DNA of 43,544 bases, taken from contig CAYNRH010000001.1 of NCBI GenBank assembly GCA_964399605.1, forward strand, positions 1 through 43,544. Reading direction: 5' to 3'. Below, piece by piece: positions 1 to 7,988 of this stretch. A model generated the notes under the pieces. The model searched no databases. It was not told the origin of the DNA and saw nothing but the letters and a program-made list of their open reading frames with translations. Made by a program: the position numbers and the translations under genes. The stretch comes from JAGGZI01 sp964399605. GTDB taxonomy: Archaea; Aenigmatarchaeota; Aenigmatarchaeia; PWEA01; JAGHBM01. The stretch's first letter is position 1; each line of letters starts with the position of its first letter.

Positions 1-405
1 ATTGAAGTTGGAAATATAGATGATATTGCTTATTCCGATGAGGGAATTTTGAAAACCCGTGGACTTGACGGATGCACAGCTATCATGATTTACGGAGAAG
101 CACCTAAACACCACGGAATATTGGGGCATTACACACAAGCTTCTAATAATAAGTTCTTTTCTGATTTTGAAGATTTTGCTGAAGTATTTGACGGACATAA
201 AGACAGCGGGGTGATAATTTACTCACAGGATATGGATATTGAACTTCTGGATGAAGTGAAAGATTTTTTGAGTAATGAAATCCCAAATATAAAAATAAGT
301 GAATTTCCATATAACCACAAATACTCTGGTTCTGGAGAGGTTGTGTTGAATATAGACAGTGGGGAATGGAAAGCTTGGTTCAATAAAAAACCAAAAAGGT
401 TTTAA
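1..405 (+). CDS. CheD-like protein, 5' end cut off by window edge
   Basis: The frame is open from the first base, so the true start lies upstream; 134 codons are visible. A segment reading RGLDGCTAIMIY followed by ILGHYT resembles the GLGSC...GGLAH core of CheD, the chemoreceptor glutamine deamidase, including the Cys and His that form its catalytic pair. The end (VVLNIDSGEW) also fits the last strands of that fold. CheD normally acts on chemoreceptors, but no chemotaxis gene is visible here and the similarity is short. The protein may be another cysteine hydrolase of the CheD/CNF fold. The family call is an inference from motif pattern; the position of Cys and His is seen directly. The next gene starts 23 nt downstream on the same strand. 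Confidence 0.4.
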   Translation: MEVGNIDDIAYSDEGILKTRGLDGCTAIMIYGEAPKHHGILGHYTQASNNKFFSDFEDFAEVFDGHKDSGVIIYSQDMDIELLDEVKDFLSNEIPNIKISEFPYNHKYSGSGEVVLNIDSGEWKAWFNKKPKRF

Positions 406-428
406 TTTGAGTTAGTTAATTATTTATT

Positions 429-989
429 ATGCCAGATTTTAATAAGATAAAAAAGTATGTAGAGGAAGTCTTTAGGGAAGGCGACGAAATGGTTGCCAAT
501 TTTGAATGGTTCTACAAATATCATATTTCAATAGTTTACAAAATTGCAATAAAATTGGCAAAAAAATATAAGGCAAATGAAACTGTTGTTGGTCTAGCTG
601 CGATATTACATGACATAGGAATTACTGTAGATCCTAAACAACATGATATAGCAGGCGCCAAAGAAGCAGAAAGGATTTTAAAGAAATATGGATATGCGCC
701 TGAGATAATAAAACAAGTTTCTAATTGTATTGAGTCCCATATGTGCGAAGCAAAAAAACCCAACACATTAGAAGCTAAAATAGTAGCAACTGCCGATGCC
801 GTTTCAAAATTTAAGAGTCCATTCTTTTTTATAAAAGCATGCGCGGGAAAACAAACTCCAGAAGAATATTTTGAGTGGTTCCATAACAAAATTAAAAGAG
901 AGTATGAGAAAATATTTTTTGATGATGAGAAAAGGTTAGTGAAAAAAGAGTATGAAGTTCTTTCAGAGATGTGCAAATTTAGAGGTTAA
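429..989 (+). CDS. HD-domain phosphohydrolase
   Basis: A 186-residue soluble protein with the metal-binding HD signature: LAAILHDIG near residues 56-64, a further His in KQHDIAGA near 71, and ESHMC with ATADAVSKF near 103-123, giving the H...HD...D ligand set. HD proteins hydrolyse phosphate esters such as nucleotides or cyclic nucleotides; the substrate cannot be told from the sequence. The length matches small stand-alone archaeal HD proteins. The ATG at 429 has no clear ribosome binding site. The gene is followed after 3 nt by the XPF-type nuclease, which suggests cotranscription. Family call is firm, function open. Confidence 0.8.
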   Translation: MPDFNKIKKYVEEVFREGDEMVANFEWFYKYHISIVYKIAIKLAKKYKANETVVGLAAILHDIGITVDPKQHDIAGAKEAERILKKYGYAPEIIKQVSNCIESHMCEAKKPNTLEAKIVATADAVSKFKSPFFFIKACAGKQTPEEYFEWFHNKIKREYEKIFFDDEKRLVKKEYEVLSEMCKFRG

Positions 990-992
990 GTT

Positions 993-1667
993 ATGCCCAA
1001 AATACAGAAAACTCTCAAGCCAAACGGAAGAGTAATGATAGTTGCAGACAACCGTGAATTCAACTCAAAGGTTGTCAAAAATTTGGCGCGACTGGATTGT
1101 GTTGTGAAGCCAAACCAGCTTGAAGTCGGGGACTATATACTCAGTGAGAGAACTTGTGCAGAAAGAAAAACCACTTCGGATTTTTTGTCATCAATTTTTG
1201 ACCAGAGAATTTTCACCCAGCTAAAAAACCTTAAAAATAATTTTGAAAGGCCACTGCTTGTTATAGAGGGGAAGAACCTTTACTCCGAAAGGAATGTTCA
1301 CCCGAATGTAATACGTGGCGCCTTGGCATCAATAGCCCTTGATTATTTCATTCCAATAATATGGACTGAAAACGAGGAGGAAACCGCAGGAATACTTTAT
1401 TGGATAGCAAGAAGGGAGCAGCTTGATGAAGCAAGGGATGTATCAATAAGGGGTGAGAAAAAGGCACTTACATTAAAGGACCAGCAGGAATTTCTGGTGG
1501 CTGGCATGCCTAATGTGAATACGAAAATTGCAAAGCGACTTCTGGAGAAATTTAAAACTCCTGAAAAGGTTTTCAGGGCATCAGAAGAAAAATTAAAAAA
1601 AGTCCAGGGGATAGGCGACAAGCTGGCAAAAAATATAAGGAAGATATTGACAGAAAAATATGAATAG
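993..1667 (+). CDS. xpf: XPF/ERCC4-type structure-specific endonuclease
   Basis: A 224-residue protein with an ERCC4 nuclease domain (about residues 12-145) and a C-terminal double helix-hairpin-helix DNA-binding region (about 165-222, ending VQGIGDKLAKNI). The catalytic signature is visible: DNRE near 19-22, GDY at 46-48 and ERK at 57-59. It lacks the helicase half found in euryarchaeal Hef, so it resembles the short crenarchaeal XPF that needs PCNA as partner. It would cut branched or flap DNA in repair and fork processing. A GAGGTTAAG stretch overlapping the previous gene's end gives a ribosome binding site for the ATG at 993. It is followed after 8 nt by the DUF460 gene. Confidence 0.88.
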   Translation: MPKIQKTLKPNGRVMIVADNREFNSKVVKNLARLDCVVKPNQLEVGDYILSERTCAERKTTSDFLSSIFDQRIFTQLKNLKNNFERPLLVIEGKNLYSERNVHPNVIRGALASIALDYFIPIIWTENEEETAGILYWIARREQLDEARDVSIRGEKKALTLKDQQEFLVAGMPNVNTKIAKRLLEKFKTPEKVFRASEEKLKKVQGIGDKLAKNIRKILTEKYE

Positions 1668-1675
1668 GTGAGCTG

Positions 1676-2848
1676 TTGAAAAGAAAGAATATTCTTGTGG
1701 GAATAGACCCCGGGACAAAAACTGGCATAGCAGTTCTATCGTTAAGGGGAAAGGTCATATCAGTTGAAAGCATGAAAGACATGGGAAAAGACAAAGTAAT
1801 AAAGTACATATCATCTCTTGGATTTCCTACAATAATAGCTACTGACAAATCAAAACCGCCCTCCATGGTTGAGTCTGTTTCCAACAATTTTGGATCAGTT
1901 TTATTCCATCCAGAAAAGGACATAACCAAAAAAGATAAAGCATCTCTGACCAGAAAATATAATCCAAAAGATTCTCACCAAAGAGACGCCTTGGCTGCTG
2001 CATTCTATGCCTTTCGAGAATACAGGGATACCATAAGGAAAATAGAGAGAACAATAGACAACTTAAACCTGTGGAGATATGAAGATGACATAAAGGACCT
2101 CATCATAAGGAAAAAAGCAAGAAACATATCTGTAGCAATAGAAGCTGTTTTTTCAAAGAAAAAAAGAGCAGACAGATACTTAAAAGAGGACAGGAAGCTG
2201 ACACGTGGAGAAGCTGAGCAAATCTTAGAAAAGACCAGAAACCTGCTCAAAGAGAAGGAAAAAATAATTGGAATCCTGGAGAATTATTCGTCTAAACTGG
2301 AGAGAAGATTAAAGGAGGCCGAAGAAAAAAACCTTGAGCTCACCAAGAAATTAGAAAAAATTAAAAAATCCAAGATTCCAAAAAAGAAGGACTATGAAAA
2401 AGTCTCCCTGAGAGAAAGAATAAAAGGGAAAAACAATGAAATAAAAAAATTGCTTCAAAATATAAAAACACTAAAGGAAATTGAAAAAACCAGAAGCGAA
2501 GGACTTGTTCCGGTTAAAGTAATAAATAATTCCACTATTGATGAAATAACCAAGGCGGAAAAAGAGATTGGAATAAGAAATGATATACTTTACTTCAAGA
2601 GATATTCTGAGTTCTCAAAACAATTCATAAGAAAACTTAAGGAAAATAAGGTTGAAATGATAATAGGAAACTTTCCAGACAAAATAAAAAGCGAAATTGA
2701 AAAAAATGGAATAATAGTGCTAAGAAAAGATGACATAAAAATAAAAATATCTGATTCTGTTGGAAAATTATCAAAGGATGATTTAAAAAATCTAAAGAGG
2801 AAAGAGTTTCTCAATTGGCTGAAGAAATATAAAAAGAGGTTTGGTTAA
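1676..2848 (+). CDS. DUF460 RNase H-fold nuclease-like protein
   Basis: A 390-residue protein starting at a TTG placed 4 nt after an AGGTGA ribosome binding site. The N-terminal 120 residues carry an RNase H/RuvC-like fold with the Asp of LVGIDPGTKTG (residues 8-18) and a second acidic motif, SHQRDALAAAF (about 100-110), as in the archaeal DUF460 (COG2433) family. A charged coiled coil follows (about 175-275), then a small C-terminal domain. Family members in other archaea are often 600 residues or more, so this is a compact version. Its role is uncharacterised; the RuvC-like acidic residues suggest nucleic-acid cleavage. It lies in one run with the XPF gene, which would suit a repair role (inference). 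Confidence 0.75.
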   Translation: MKRKNILVGIDPGTKTGIAVLSLRGKVISVESMKDMGKDKVIKYISSLGFPTIIATDKSKPPSMVESVSNNFGSVLFHPEKDITKKDKASLTRKYNPKDSHQRDALAAAFYAFREYRDTIRKIERTIDNLNLWRYEDDIKDLIIRKKARNISVAIEAVFSKKKRADRYLKEDRKLTRGEAEQILEKTRNLLKEKEKIIGILENYSSKLERRLKEAEEKNLELTKKLEKIKKSKIPKKKDYEKVSLRERIKGKNNEIKKLLQNIKTLKEIEKTRSEGLVPVKVINNSTIDEITKAEKEIGIRNDILYFKRYSEFSKQFIRKLKENKVEMIIGNFPDKIKSEIEKNGIIVLRKDDIKIKISDSVGKLSKDDLKNLKRKEFLNWLKKYKKRFG

Positions 2849-2849
2849 T

Positions 2850-3350
2850 TTGGATTTGATAAAAGACAAGAAGCTTAAAGAAACTTTAATATTTTTGGCT
2901 AAACTTGTTCTCCTTTCAATTCCTTTGTATATTGTAATATGGTTCAATATCAGTTTTGCTTTTGCCCAAGATTTTTTGGCCTACCACATATTTCACTTTC
3001 TAAATTTTTTTAACATTCAAGTTTCGAGAGATGGGTTTAACTTGATTTTTCAAAACTTCTCTATAATTATAAATAAGGATTGTATTGGCTGGAAGGGAAT
3101 ATTGTTTTTCTTTGCCCTTGTGCTGTCAACAAAAAGCACATGGAAAAAACGGTTCATAGGGCTGTTCATAGGCATCCCCGCTGTGTTTTCTGTGAATATT
3201 TTAAGAATTGTTTTTATGATTTGGGTCGGATTCAATATTCCAAATACTTTTTCAATATTTCATGACATACTATGGCAGGGTTCAATGATATTTTTGGTAT
3301 TGCTTTTATGGCTCATCTGGTGGAAGGCAACATATTTAATAAATCAATAA
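2850..3350 (+). CDS. Exosortase/archaeosortase-family membrane transpeptidase
   Basis: A multi-pass membrane protein with about five hydrophobic segments. It shows the three residues that define exosortase and archaeosortase enzymes: Cys in INKDCIGW, Arg in VNILRI and His in SIFHDI (residues 78, 119 and 138 counting from this start). These enzymes cut C-terminal sorting tails from surface proteins at the membrane and attach lipid or other groups. The start at TTG 2850 is chosen because AAGAGGT ends 9 nt upstream; an in-frame TTG at 2841 is possible and would overlap the previous gene by 8 nt. No protein in this window shows a PGF-CTERM-like tail, so the substrate is elsewhere. ftsY follows after 20 nt. 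Confidence 0.75.
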   Translation: MDLIKDKKLKETLIFLAKLVLLSIPLYIVIWFNISFAFAQDFLAYHIFHFLNFFNIQVSRDGFNLIFQNFSIIINKDCIGWKGILFFFALVLSTKSTWKKRFIGLFIGIPAVFSVNILRIVFMIWVGFNIPNTFSIFHDILWQGSMIFLVLLLWLIWWKATYLINQ

Positions 3351-3370
3351 AGAATAATTAATGTGATATC

Positions 3371-4375
3371 ATGTTTGGATTCTTGAAGAAAAAATTAAAA
3401 GAGGGTATAGAAAAGATAACCAAGAAAGTGGAAAAAGAAGAGCAGGTTCAAGAGAGAACAAAGGAAAAATTGCAAAAACCAAAAAAAGTTGCAAAGGAGA
3501 AACCAAAGAAAGTAAAAAAAAGTTTGTTTAATATAGGAAAGAGAATTATAAGAGAGTCTGACATCAAGGATGTCTTATGGGACCTTCAAATATCCCTTTT
3601 AGAATCCGATGTCGCCCTTGAAACTGCAGAAAAAATATGCAACGACTTGAAGAAAAATCTAGTTGGAAAAGAGATAAAGAAAAAAGATATGGAGATTACA
3701 ATAAGAAACACCTTGAAAAACTCACTGAAGGAGATTCTTGATCAGAAGCAAATAGATATCTTGGCTGAAGTGAAGAAAAAAAAGCCGTTTCTTATATTGT
3801 TTTTAGGATTTAATGGCGCAGGAAAAACCACAGCCATAGCAAGGGTGGCATATCTCCTAAAAAGCAAGGGATTATCCGTGAATATGGCTGCCGGAGACAC
3901 ATGGAGAGCTGCAGCAATCAACCAGCTGGAAAAACATGGGGCAATCTTGAAGGTTCCTGTGATCAAGCATGACTACGGCGCAGATTCAGCCGCTGTTATT
4001 TACGATGCAGTTAAACATGCAAAGGCAAGGGAAATAGACGTGGTGCTTGCAGATACTGCAGGAAGGTCGCACACAAATAAAAATCTTATGAATGAGTTAG
4101 AAAAAATATGCAGGGTAAACAAGCCTGATATGAAGATATTGGTTGTTGACTCTTTGACTGGCAACGATTCAGTGGAACAGGCAAAGGCATTTGAGAGCAG
4201 TGTAGGAATAGACGGAGTCATAATGACCAAGATGGATGTAAATGAAAAGGGCGGCGCTGCCATTTCTGTTGCACATGCAATAAAAAAGCCCATTCTTTAT
4301 ATAGGAGTTGGCCAGGATTACAAGGACCTGGAAAAATTTGACGCTGATAAAATAATAAAAAATTTGCTGGAGTGA
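3371..4375 (+). CDS. ftsY: Signal recognition particle receptor FtsY
   Basis: A 334-residue SRP GTPase that docks ribosome-SRP complexes at the membrane. The order is a Lys/Glu-rich amphipathic N-terminus (1-50), a four-helix N domain (about 55-135) and the G domain: GFNGAGKTT (146-154), DTWRAA, DTAGR and TKMD, ending with the family's conserved GVGQDYKDLEKFD. The short, basic N-terminus instead of the long acidic region of E. coli is usual in archaea. The first codon is the ATG at 3371, preceded by TGTGATATC. It sits between the archaeosortase and dph5 genes, 4 nt from the latter, in what looks like one transcript. Confidence 0.95.
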   Translation: MFGFLKKKLKEGIEKITKKVEKEEQVQERTKEKLQKPKKVAKEKPKKVKKSLFNIGKRIIRESDIKDVLWDLQISLLESDVALETAEKICNDLKKNLVGKEIKKKDMEITIRNTLKNSLKEILDQKQIDILAEVKKKKPFLILFLGFNGAGKTTAIARVAYLLKSKGLSVNMAAGDTWRAAAINQLEKHGAILKVPVIKHDYGADSAAVIYDAVKHAKAREIDVVLADTAGRSHTNKNLMNELEKICRVNKPDMKILVVDSLTGNDSVEQAKAFESSVGIDGVIMTKMDVNEKGGAAISVAHAIKKPILYIGVGQDYKDLEKFDADKIIKNLLE

Positions 4376-4379
4376 TATT

Positions 4380-5120
4380 ATGCTTTACCTAATAGGTCTT
4401 GGGTTGTATGATGAAAAGGACATAACACAGCGCGGGATTAACGCAATAAAAAATTGCGATAATCTTTACATAGAGTCATACACTTCCAAGTGGAACGGTT
4501 TGGAAAGCCTCAGGATGATGTTGGAAAAGGAAATTATTGAAGTTAAGAGGAGCGACCTTGAGGAAAACCAGAAAAAAATTCTGGATGAGGCAAAGAGCAA
4601 AAAAGTTGGCGTTTTAATTCCTGGAGATCCGCTTGTGGCTACAACGCACATAGACCTGCTGATACAGGCAAAGAAAAATGGAATAAAAACTGTTGTGATT
4701 CATGCACCGTCAATATATTCTGCTGTTGCTGAGACAGGCCTCTTTATCTACAAGTTTGGCAAGACGACAACAATTCCTTTTGTCCAAGAGGGTTATAAGC
4801 CAGAGAGCCCCTACGACACAATAAAACAGAACAGGGAAAATGGCTTGCACACGCTTTGCCTACTTGACATAAAGGAGAGACTGATGGCGCCAAGCGAAGG
4901 GTTAAAGTACCTATTAGAGATAGAAGGCAGGAGAAAAGAGATGGTTATTTCCGAAGATGATGAAGTTATTGTTTTTTCCATGAGAGAAAGAAGCTTTATA
5001 ATTTATGGCAAAGTAAACAATATATTAAACAGGGATTTCCCTACACCGGCCGTTCTTATAATACCCGGGGAGTTACACTCAATAGAGAAGGAGGCACTTT
5101 CATGTTGGAAAACGACTTAA
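4380..5120 (+). CDS. dph5: Diphthine synthase
   Basis: A 246-residue SAM-dependent methyltransferase that trimethylates the modified histidine of elongation factor aEF2 during diphthamide synthesis. It starts with MLYLIGLGLYDEKDIT, typical of Dph5, and has the tetrapyrrole-methylase-type GDPLVATTH loop (about 81-89) that binds SAM, plus YSAVAETGL and FGKTTTIPF further on. Length fits the family (about 250-270). A GAGTGAT site precedes the ATG. The end overlaps the DUF357 gene by 19 nt, so the two are probably translated in a coupled way. No oddities seen. Confidence 0.93.
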   Translation: MLYLIGLGLYDEKDITQRGINAIKNCDNLYIESYTSKWNGLESLRMMLEKEIIEVKRSDLEENQKKILDEAKSKKVGVLIPGDPLVATTHIDLLIQAKKNGIKTVVIHAPSIYSAVAETGLFIYKFGKTTTIPFVQEGYKPESPYDTIKQNRENGLHTLCLLDIKERLMAPSEGLKYLLEIEGRRKEMVISEDDEVIVFSMRERSFIIYGKVNNILNRDFPTPAVLIIPGELHSIEKEALSCWKTT

Positions 5121-5344
5121 GAGATGAAATAAAGAAATGGTCTAAGAGGTTGGACAACTCTTTGAAAACTACAGTTGCAACAGGCAGGAATGGCGTTGAG
5201 TTCCTCACAAACATAAAGGCATACCAGTCGGATTCTCTCCACTTCTTGAACAAGGGAGACCTTATAAGAACATATGAAGCTTTAATATGGGCGTGGGCTT
5301 ACCTGGAAATAGGGAAACAAATAGGTATTCTAACACAAAAATAA
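5102..5344 (+). CDS. DUF357 family small protein
   Basis: An 80-residue helical protein that matches the archaeal DUF357 pattern, especially AYQSDSLHFLNKGDL followed by EALIWAWAYLEIG. The family is widespread in archaea but has no established function; its all-helical form would suit a small binding or scaffolding protein. A GGAGG site lies 7 nt before the ATG at 5102, inside the end of dph5. The 19-nt overlap points to translational coupling. It closes the long plus-strand run that began at 429, and the next gene has its own promoter. Confidence 0.75.
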   Translation: MLENDLRDEIKKWSKRLDNSLKTTVATGRNGVEFLTNIKAYQSDSLHFLNKGDLIRTYEALIWAWAYLEIGKQIGILTQK

Positions 5345-5415
5345 CCTAATCCCATCCCTATAAATCTTTTTATGAACATATTATTTACAGGATAAAGCAA
5401 AGCAGTGACATATGT

Positions 5416-5472
5416 GTTACCTTTATAAGGTGACAGCAAACCGAAACTTTTATATACCAGTTATGGTATATA
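5416..5472 (+). promoter_or_regulatory. Promoter with two inverted repeats upstream of 5495
   Basis: Two dyads lie side by side. The first, 5416-5434, is GTTACCTT-TAT-AAGGTGAC with seven of eight arm positions matching. The second, 5451-5472, is a perfect 9-bp inverted repeat, TATATACCA and TGGTATATA, separated by GTTA, and it overlaps the TATA-like stretch at about 5448-5456. A transcript starting about 25 nt downstream would include the AGGTGAT site before the ATG at 5495. A symmetric site on top of the TATA box is the usual place for an archaeal repressor to block TBP/TFB binding. The regulator is unknown; the repeats are seen directly. Confidence 0.5.
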
Positions 5473-5494
5473 TATTACTGTTAGGTGATTAAAA

Positions 5495-6154
5495 ATGGAC
5501 AATAGTTCCGCTGCACTTTCATATATTATAAAAAAACTGGATACTCTGGATAATAGATTGGTATATGTGGAGAGAGTTAATAAAGCTATTTACAAGGGTA
5601 GTGTTGCTAAATCTCAAAAACCAAAGGAAAACAATTCTAGTTTAGAATATACCCTTTATGGGCCACTCTTGAAAATGTCTGAGAATAGAAACATATGGCC
5701 TGATTTGGTATCAGGAGAGCCAAAATGGACAGAGATAACATCTATATACAAGGCATCTCGTATAGTAGGAGAAGAAGATTTCGTATCGCTTACTACGGAT
5801 ATTCCATTTGTACAGTACTTTATGGGTAGTTTAGGTGGCAACTCGATAGCAGATGTCTATGATTTTTATAAACCGTTAAGAGACGATGAAAACTTAATTA
5901 ATTCATTCGCAAAGGTAAACTATGGTATAGATTTAAGTGAAGACGGAAACACTGCAGAAGTATCATACAATGTAAAAAGTGAATTAGATGAATTAAAGAA
6001 GAAACTTGAAAAAACAAATAATACCATAGGAAAAGTAGTATATGAGATGAAACTTATTGAAGGAGAGTTTTCCCTAAATAACGCTGAAAAAATTTATCAT
6101 GGAATAAAAGAGCAAGGGGCCGAGACAGATACTGATGATATGGCTTACCAATAA
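5495..6154 (+). CDS. Hypothetical protein with C-terminal coiled coil
   Basis: A 219-residue soluble protein not assignable to a known family. It has no signal peptide or membrane segment. Residues 1-35 form a helical N-terminus and residues about 155-200 a predicted coiled coil (SELDELKKKLEKTNNTIGKV). The middle part is mixed and rich in aromatic residues. An AGGTGAT site followed by TAAAA leads into the ATG, a strong archaeal start. It is expressed from its own promoter, which carries two inverted repeats, and is followed by a C-run plus T-tract that could end transcription. It appears monocistronic. Confidence 0.7.
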   Translation: MDNSSAALSYIIKKLDTLDNRLVYVERVNKAIYKGSVAKSQKPKENNSSLEYTLYGPLLKMSENRNIWPDLVSGEPKWTEITSIYKASRIVGEEDFVSLTTDIPFVQYFMGSLGGNSIADVYDFYKPLRDDENLINSFAKVNYGIDLSEDGNTAEVSYNVKSELDELKKKLEKTNNTIGKVVYEMKLIEGEFSLNNAEKIYHGIKEQGAETDTDDMAYQ

Positions 6155-6175
6155 TTCCCCCTTTTTTCTATTTTG
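6155..6175 (+). terminator. C-run and T-tract after the 5495 gene
   Basis: Directly after the stop codon comes TTCCCCC followed by TTTTTTCTATTTT. Archaeal RNA polymerase stops at T-rich stretches without needing a hairpin. A very similar string follows the small gene that ends at 33934. Confidence 0.5.
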
Positions 6176-6323
6176 AAAAGAATTAATGTTATAATTATTT
6201 TAACTATAATTTGAAGTCCTTGACCTTAAAACACCCAGAATTAAGTTTTTTGGAAGAATGATAAGTTTAAATAATTTTCGTTACTAATATATAATAACAT
6301 AATAAAAATAAAGGGGGATGAGA

Positions 6324-6785
6324 ATGGTTTTAGAGAAATTAGGATATGTCAAAAAAAGAGATTACGACCAATTAAAAAGACAAATACAAGAATACAAAGA
6401 CAAAGCAGATAATTTTGAGAATGAACTAACAAGATTAAGAGAAGAACTGAGCGGAACTATTGCAGGAATGATACAATTTTTTGGTGAAAACGCTCTTCAG
6501 GCAGCAAGTCAATATAATCTTCAGCGTGTTAATACTACACAAGAAGAGAGAGCTGAAAGGGGGAACAATGATATATCAATTATACCACCAGAAGTGAGAC
6601 AAGAATTAGAATACGAAATGTTTTCAGGGACTAACCCATTTGCTGGATTAACTCTTAAGGCATTGGTTTACATGGCATTATGGGGAGAAAGAGAAGGAAA
6701 AGACAAGTTCAGAAGAGATTATCTATCAGGAAGACTTGGTTCAATCGATATTGGCATAGGAAATATTGTAACAGAAACACAGTAG
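6324..6785 (+). CDS. Hypothetical protein with N-terminal coiled coil
   Basis: A 153-residue soluble protein without a recognised family. Residues about 10-45 form a coiled coil (QLKRQIQEYKDKADNFENEL), followed by a helical region and a C-terminal part with ALVYMALWGEREGKDKFRRD. Two in-frame ATGs exist, 6318 and 6324; the second is chosen because AAGGGGGATGA lies just before it, while for the first the G-run would touch the start codon. A hairpin and T-rich stretch follow the stop. The gene stands alone between the 5495 gene and the membrane-protein block. Confidence 0.65.
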   Translation: MVLEKLGYVKKRDYDQLKRQIQEYKDKADNFENELTRLREELSGTIAGMIQFFGENALQAASQYNLQRVNTTQEERAERGNNDISIIPPEVRQELEYEMFSGTNPFAGLTLKALVYMALWGEREGKDKFRRDYLSGRLGSIDIGIGNIVTETQ

Positions 6786-6791
6786 AAGAAT

Positions 6792-6810
6792 AGAGATATT
6801 TTTTATCTCT
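6792..6810 (+). terminator. Hairpin after the 6324 gene
   Basis: A perfect 7-bp inverted repeat, AGAGATA and TATCTCT, encloses five T residues, and CTAATTTTTATAT follows. It sits 6 nt past the stop codon, where it could end the transcript. The downstream T/A-rich part doubles as the likely TATA element for the next gene. Confidence 0.5.
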
Positions 6811-6845
6811 CTAATTTTTATATATTAGTTAGTTTTTAATATTTA

Positions 6846-7433
6846 ATGATATACATGTCAATAATGCTTGCTCAGGCTATGAGTATAGGTGGCTTAAATA
6901 TTTATGATATAATATTCAAGACAATATTACAATTGCCAATGTGTATGGGAGGCTCTGGCTGGGGTTGTATTACAGGAGACATATCTCATGATTTTATATA
7001 TGGACTGTTTATACCTCACGTAGTACTTATCCTGTTTCTTTTTGTAGCCACCAGAGGATTAGGTCACAAAGGATTAGAAACTTTACTAGGAATTGGTGTT
7101 TATGTGTTTATAATTTATAGTGGGTTTTATCCATTCTTTGCAACACTAACGGTAATGTGGTTAGTTATATCTTTATTCATAGCAGGATTTTATTTCTTCT
7201 GGGGTAGAGTTATACATCCCACGAGAAGTAAAGAATTATTTAAATTAGGTTTTTTACAAGCAAAAAATAAAGCAGAAAGAAGAAAAACAGAACAGGCACT
7301 AAGAAGCGACATAAAGTATTTGAGAGAAGAATTGGAAAGAGCTAGAAAAGCAAAAGATAAGGAATCTATAAAGTCAATTTCAAATGCCTTGACTGAGAGA
7401 GAATTGCAATTAAGAGAATTGGAAAGAGGATAA
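6846..7433 (+). CDS. Membrane protein with cytoplasmic coiled-coil tail
   Basis: A 195-residue protein with an amphipathic N-terminus holding two Cys (PMCMGGSGWGC, about 32-42), then three hydrophobic helices at about 57-75, 82-100 and 100-122, and a strongly charged coiled-coil tail (about 125-195, with AERRKTEQALRSD). No known family is recognised. A TATA-like TTTTTATATATT lies about 25 nt before the ATG at 6846, which suggests a leaderless message; a second ATG at 6855 is possible. It is followed after 2 nt by the first of four paralogous membrane proteins, so it probably belongs to the same operon and complex (inference). Confidence 0.7.
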   Translation: MIYMSIMLAQAMSIGGLNIYDIIFKTILQLPMCMGGSGWGCITGDISHDFIYGLFIPHVVLILFLFVATRGLGHKGLETLLGIGVYVFIIYSGFYPFFATLTVMWLVISLFIAGFYFFWGRVIHPTRSKELFKLGFLQAKNKAERRKTEQALRSDIKYLREELERARKAKDKESIKSISNALTERELQLRELERG

Positions 7434-7435
7434 GC

Positions 7436-7942
7436 ATGACATACGATACAACAAGTTTTATTACTCAAATCAGTATGGATCCAACGCTTCAGCCATTTCT
7501 TCCATTTTTCTTTGTGCTTGCAATAGTGTATGGACTCTTGTCAATGGTTAACGTGTTTAAAGGCAAGAAGGCTGTAAATTTCATAATATCCCTCGTGTTT
7601 GCATTTTTTGCTGCGGGTTACCAGCCGTTTGTTAGTTTCTTTTTCGCAGAATTTGGATTGATTCTTTGGGCATTTGTAATAATATTTTTCATAGCCTTTA
7701 TTCTTGAGGCAATTGGCTTGAGAGGAAAGAAAAGATTAGCTGAACCAGGAAAGGAAGATTTGCCTATGGTATTTGGCGGTATATCTGTCCTTATACTGGT
7801 AACTATTGGATTCAATTACTTTTCAAACTTTGATATACCCATTATAGGAACTGAAAATCTGTTAATTTTAATTGGATTGTTTTTATTATTGATAATATTT
7901 TACTATGCCTATGAATTTGGCAAGAGTGGCGGACCACAATAA
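7436..7942 (+). CDS. Five-helix membrane protein, paralogue 1 of 4
   Basis: A 168-residue protein with about five hydrophobic helices: 19-38, 48-66, 68-92, 110-128 and 140-158. The first helix, FLPFFFVLAIVYGLL, shares its pattern with the three genes downstream (xxPWLxxFAIVYGIL), and helix 3 ends in LEAIGLRGKK where the others have LEILGIK-like ends. It is the most divergent of the four. No catalytic residues or known family are recognised; the strict topology suggests a structural or channel subunit. It begins 2 nt after the coiled-coil membrane protein, with AGAGGATAAG as binding site. Confidence 0.72.
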   Translation: MTYDTTSFITQISMDPTLQPFLPFFFVLAIVYGLLSMVNVFKGKKAVNFIISLVFAFFAAGYQPFVSFFFAEFGLILWAFVIIFFIAFILEAIGLRGKKRLAEPGKEDLPMVFGGISVLILVTIGFNYFSNFDIPIIGTENLLILIGLFLLLIIFYYAYEFGKSGGPQ

Positions 7943-7988
7943 TTTAAATAGATAAAAAAACAAGTAAGTAATGAATAGGTGAGATGCA

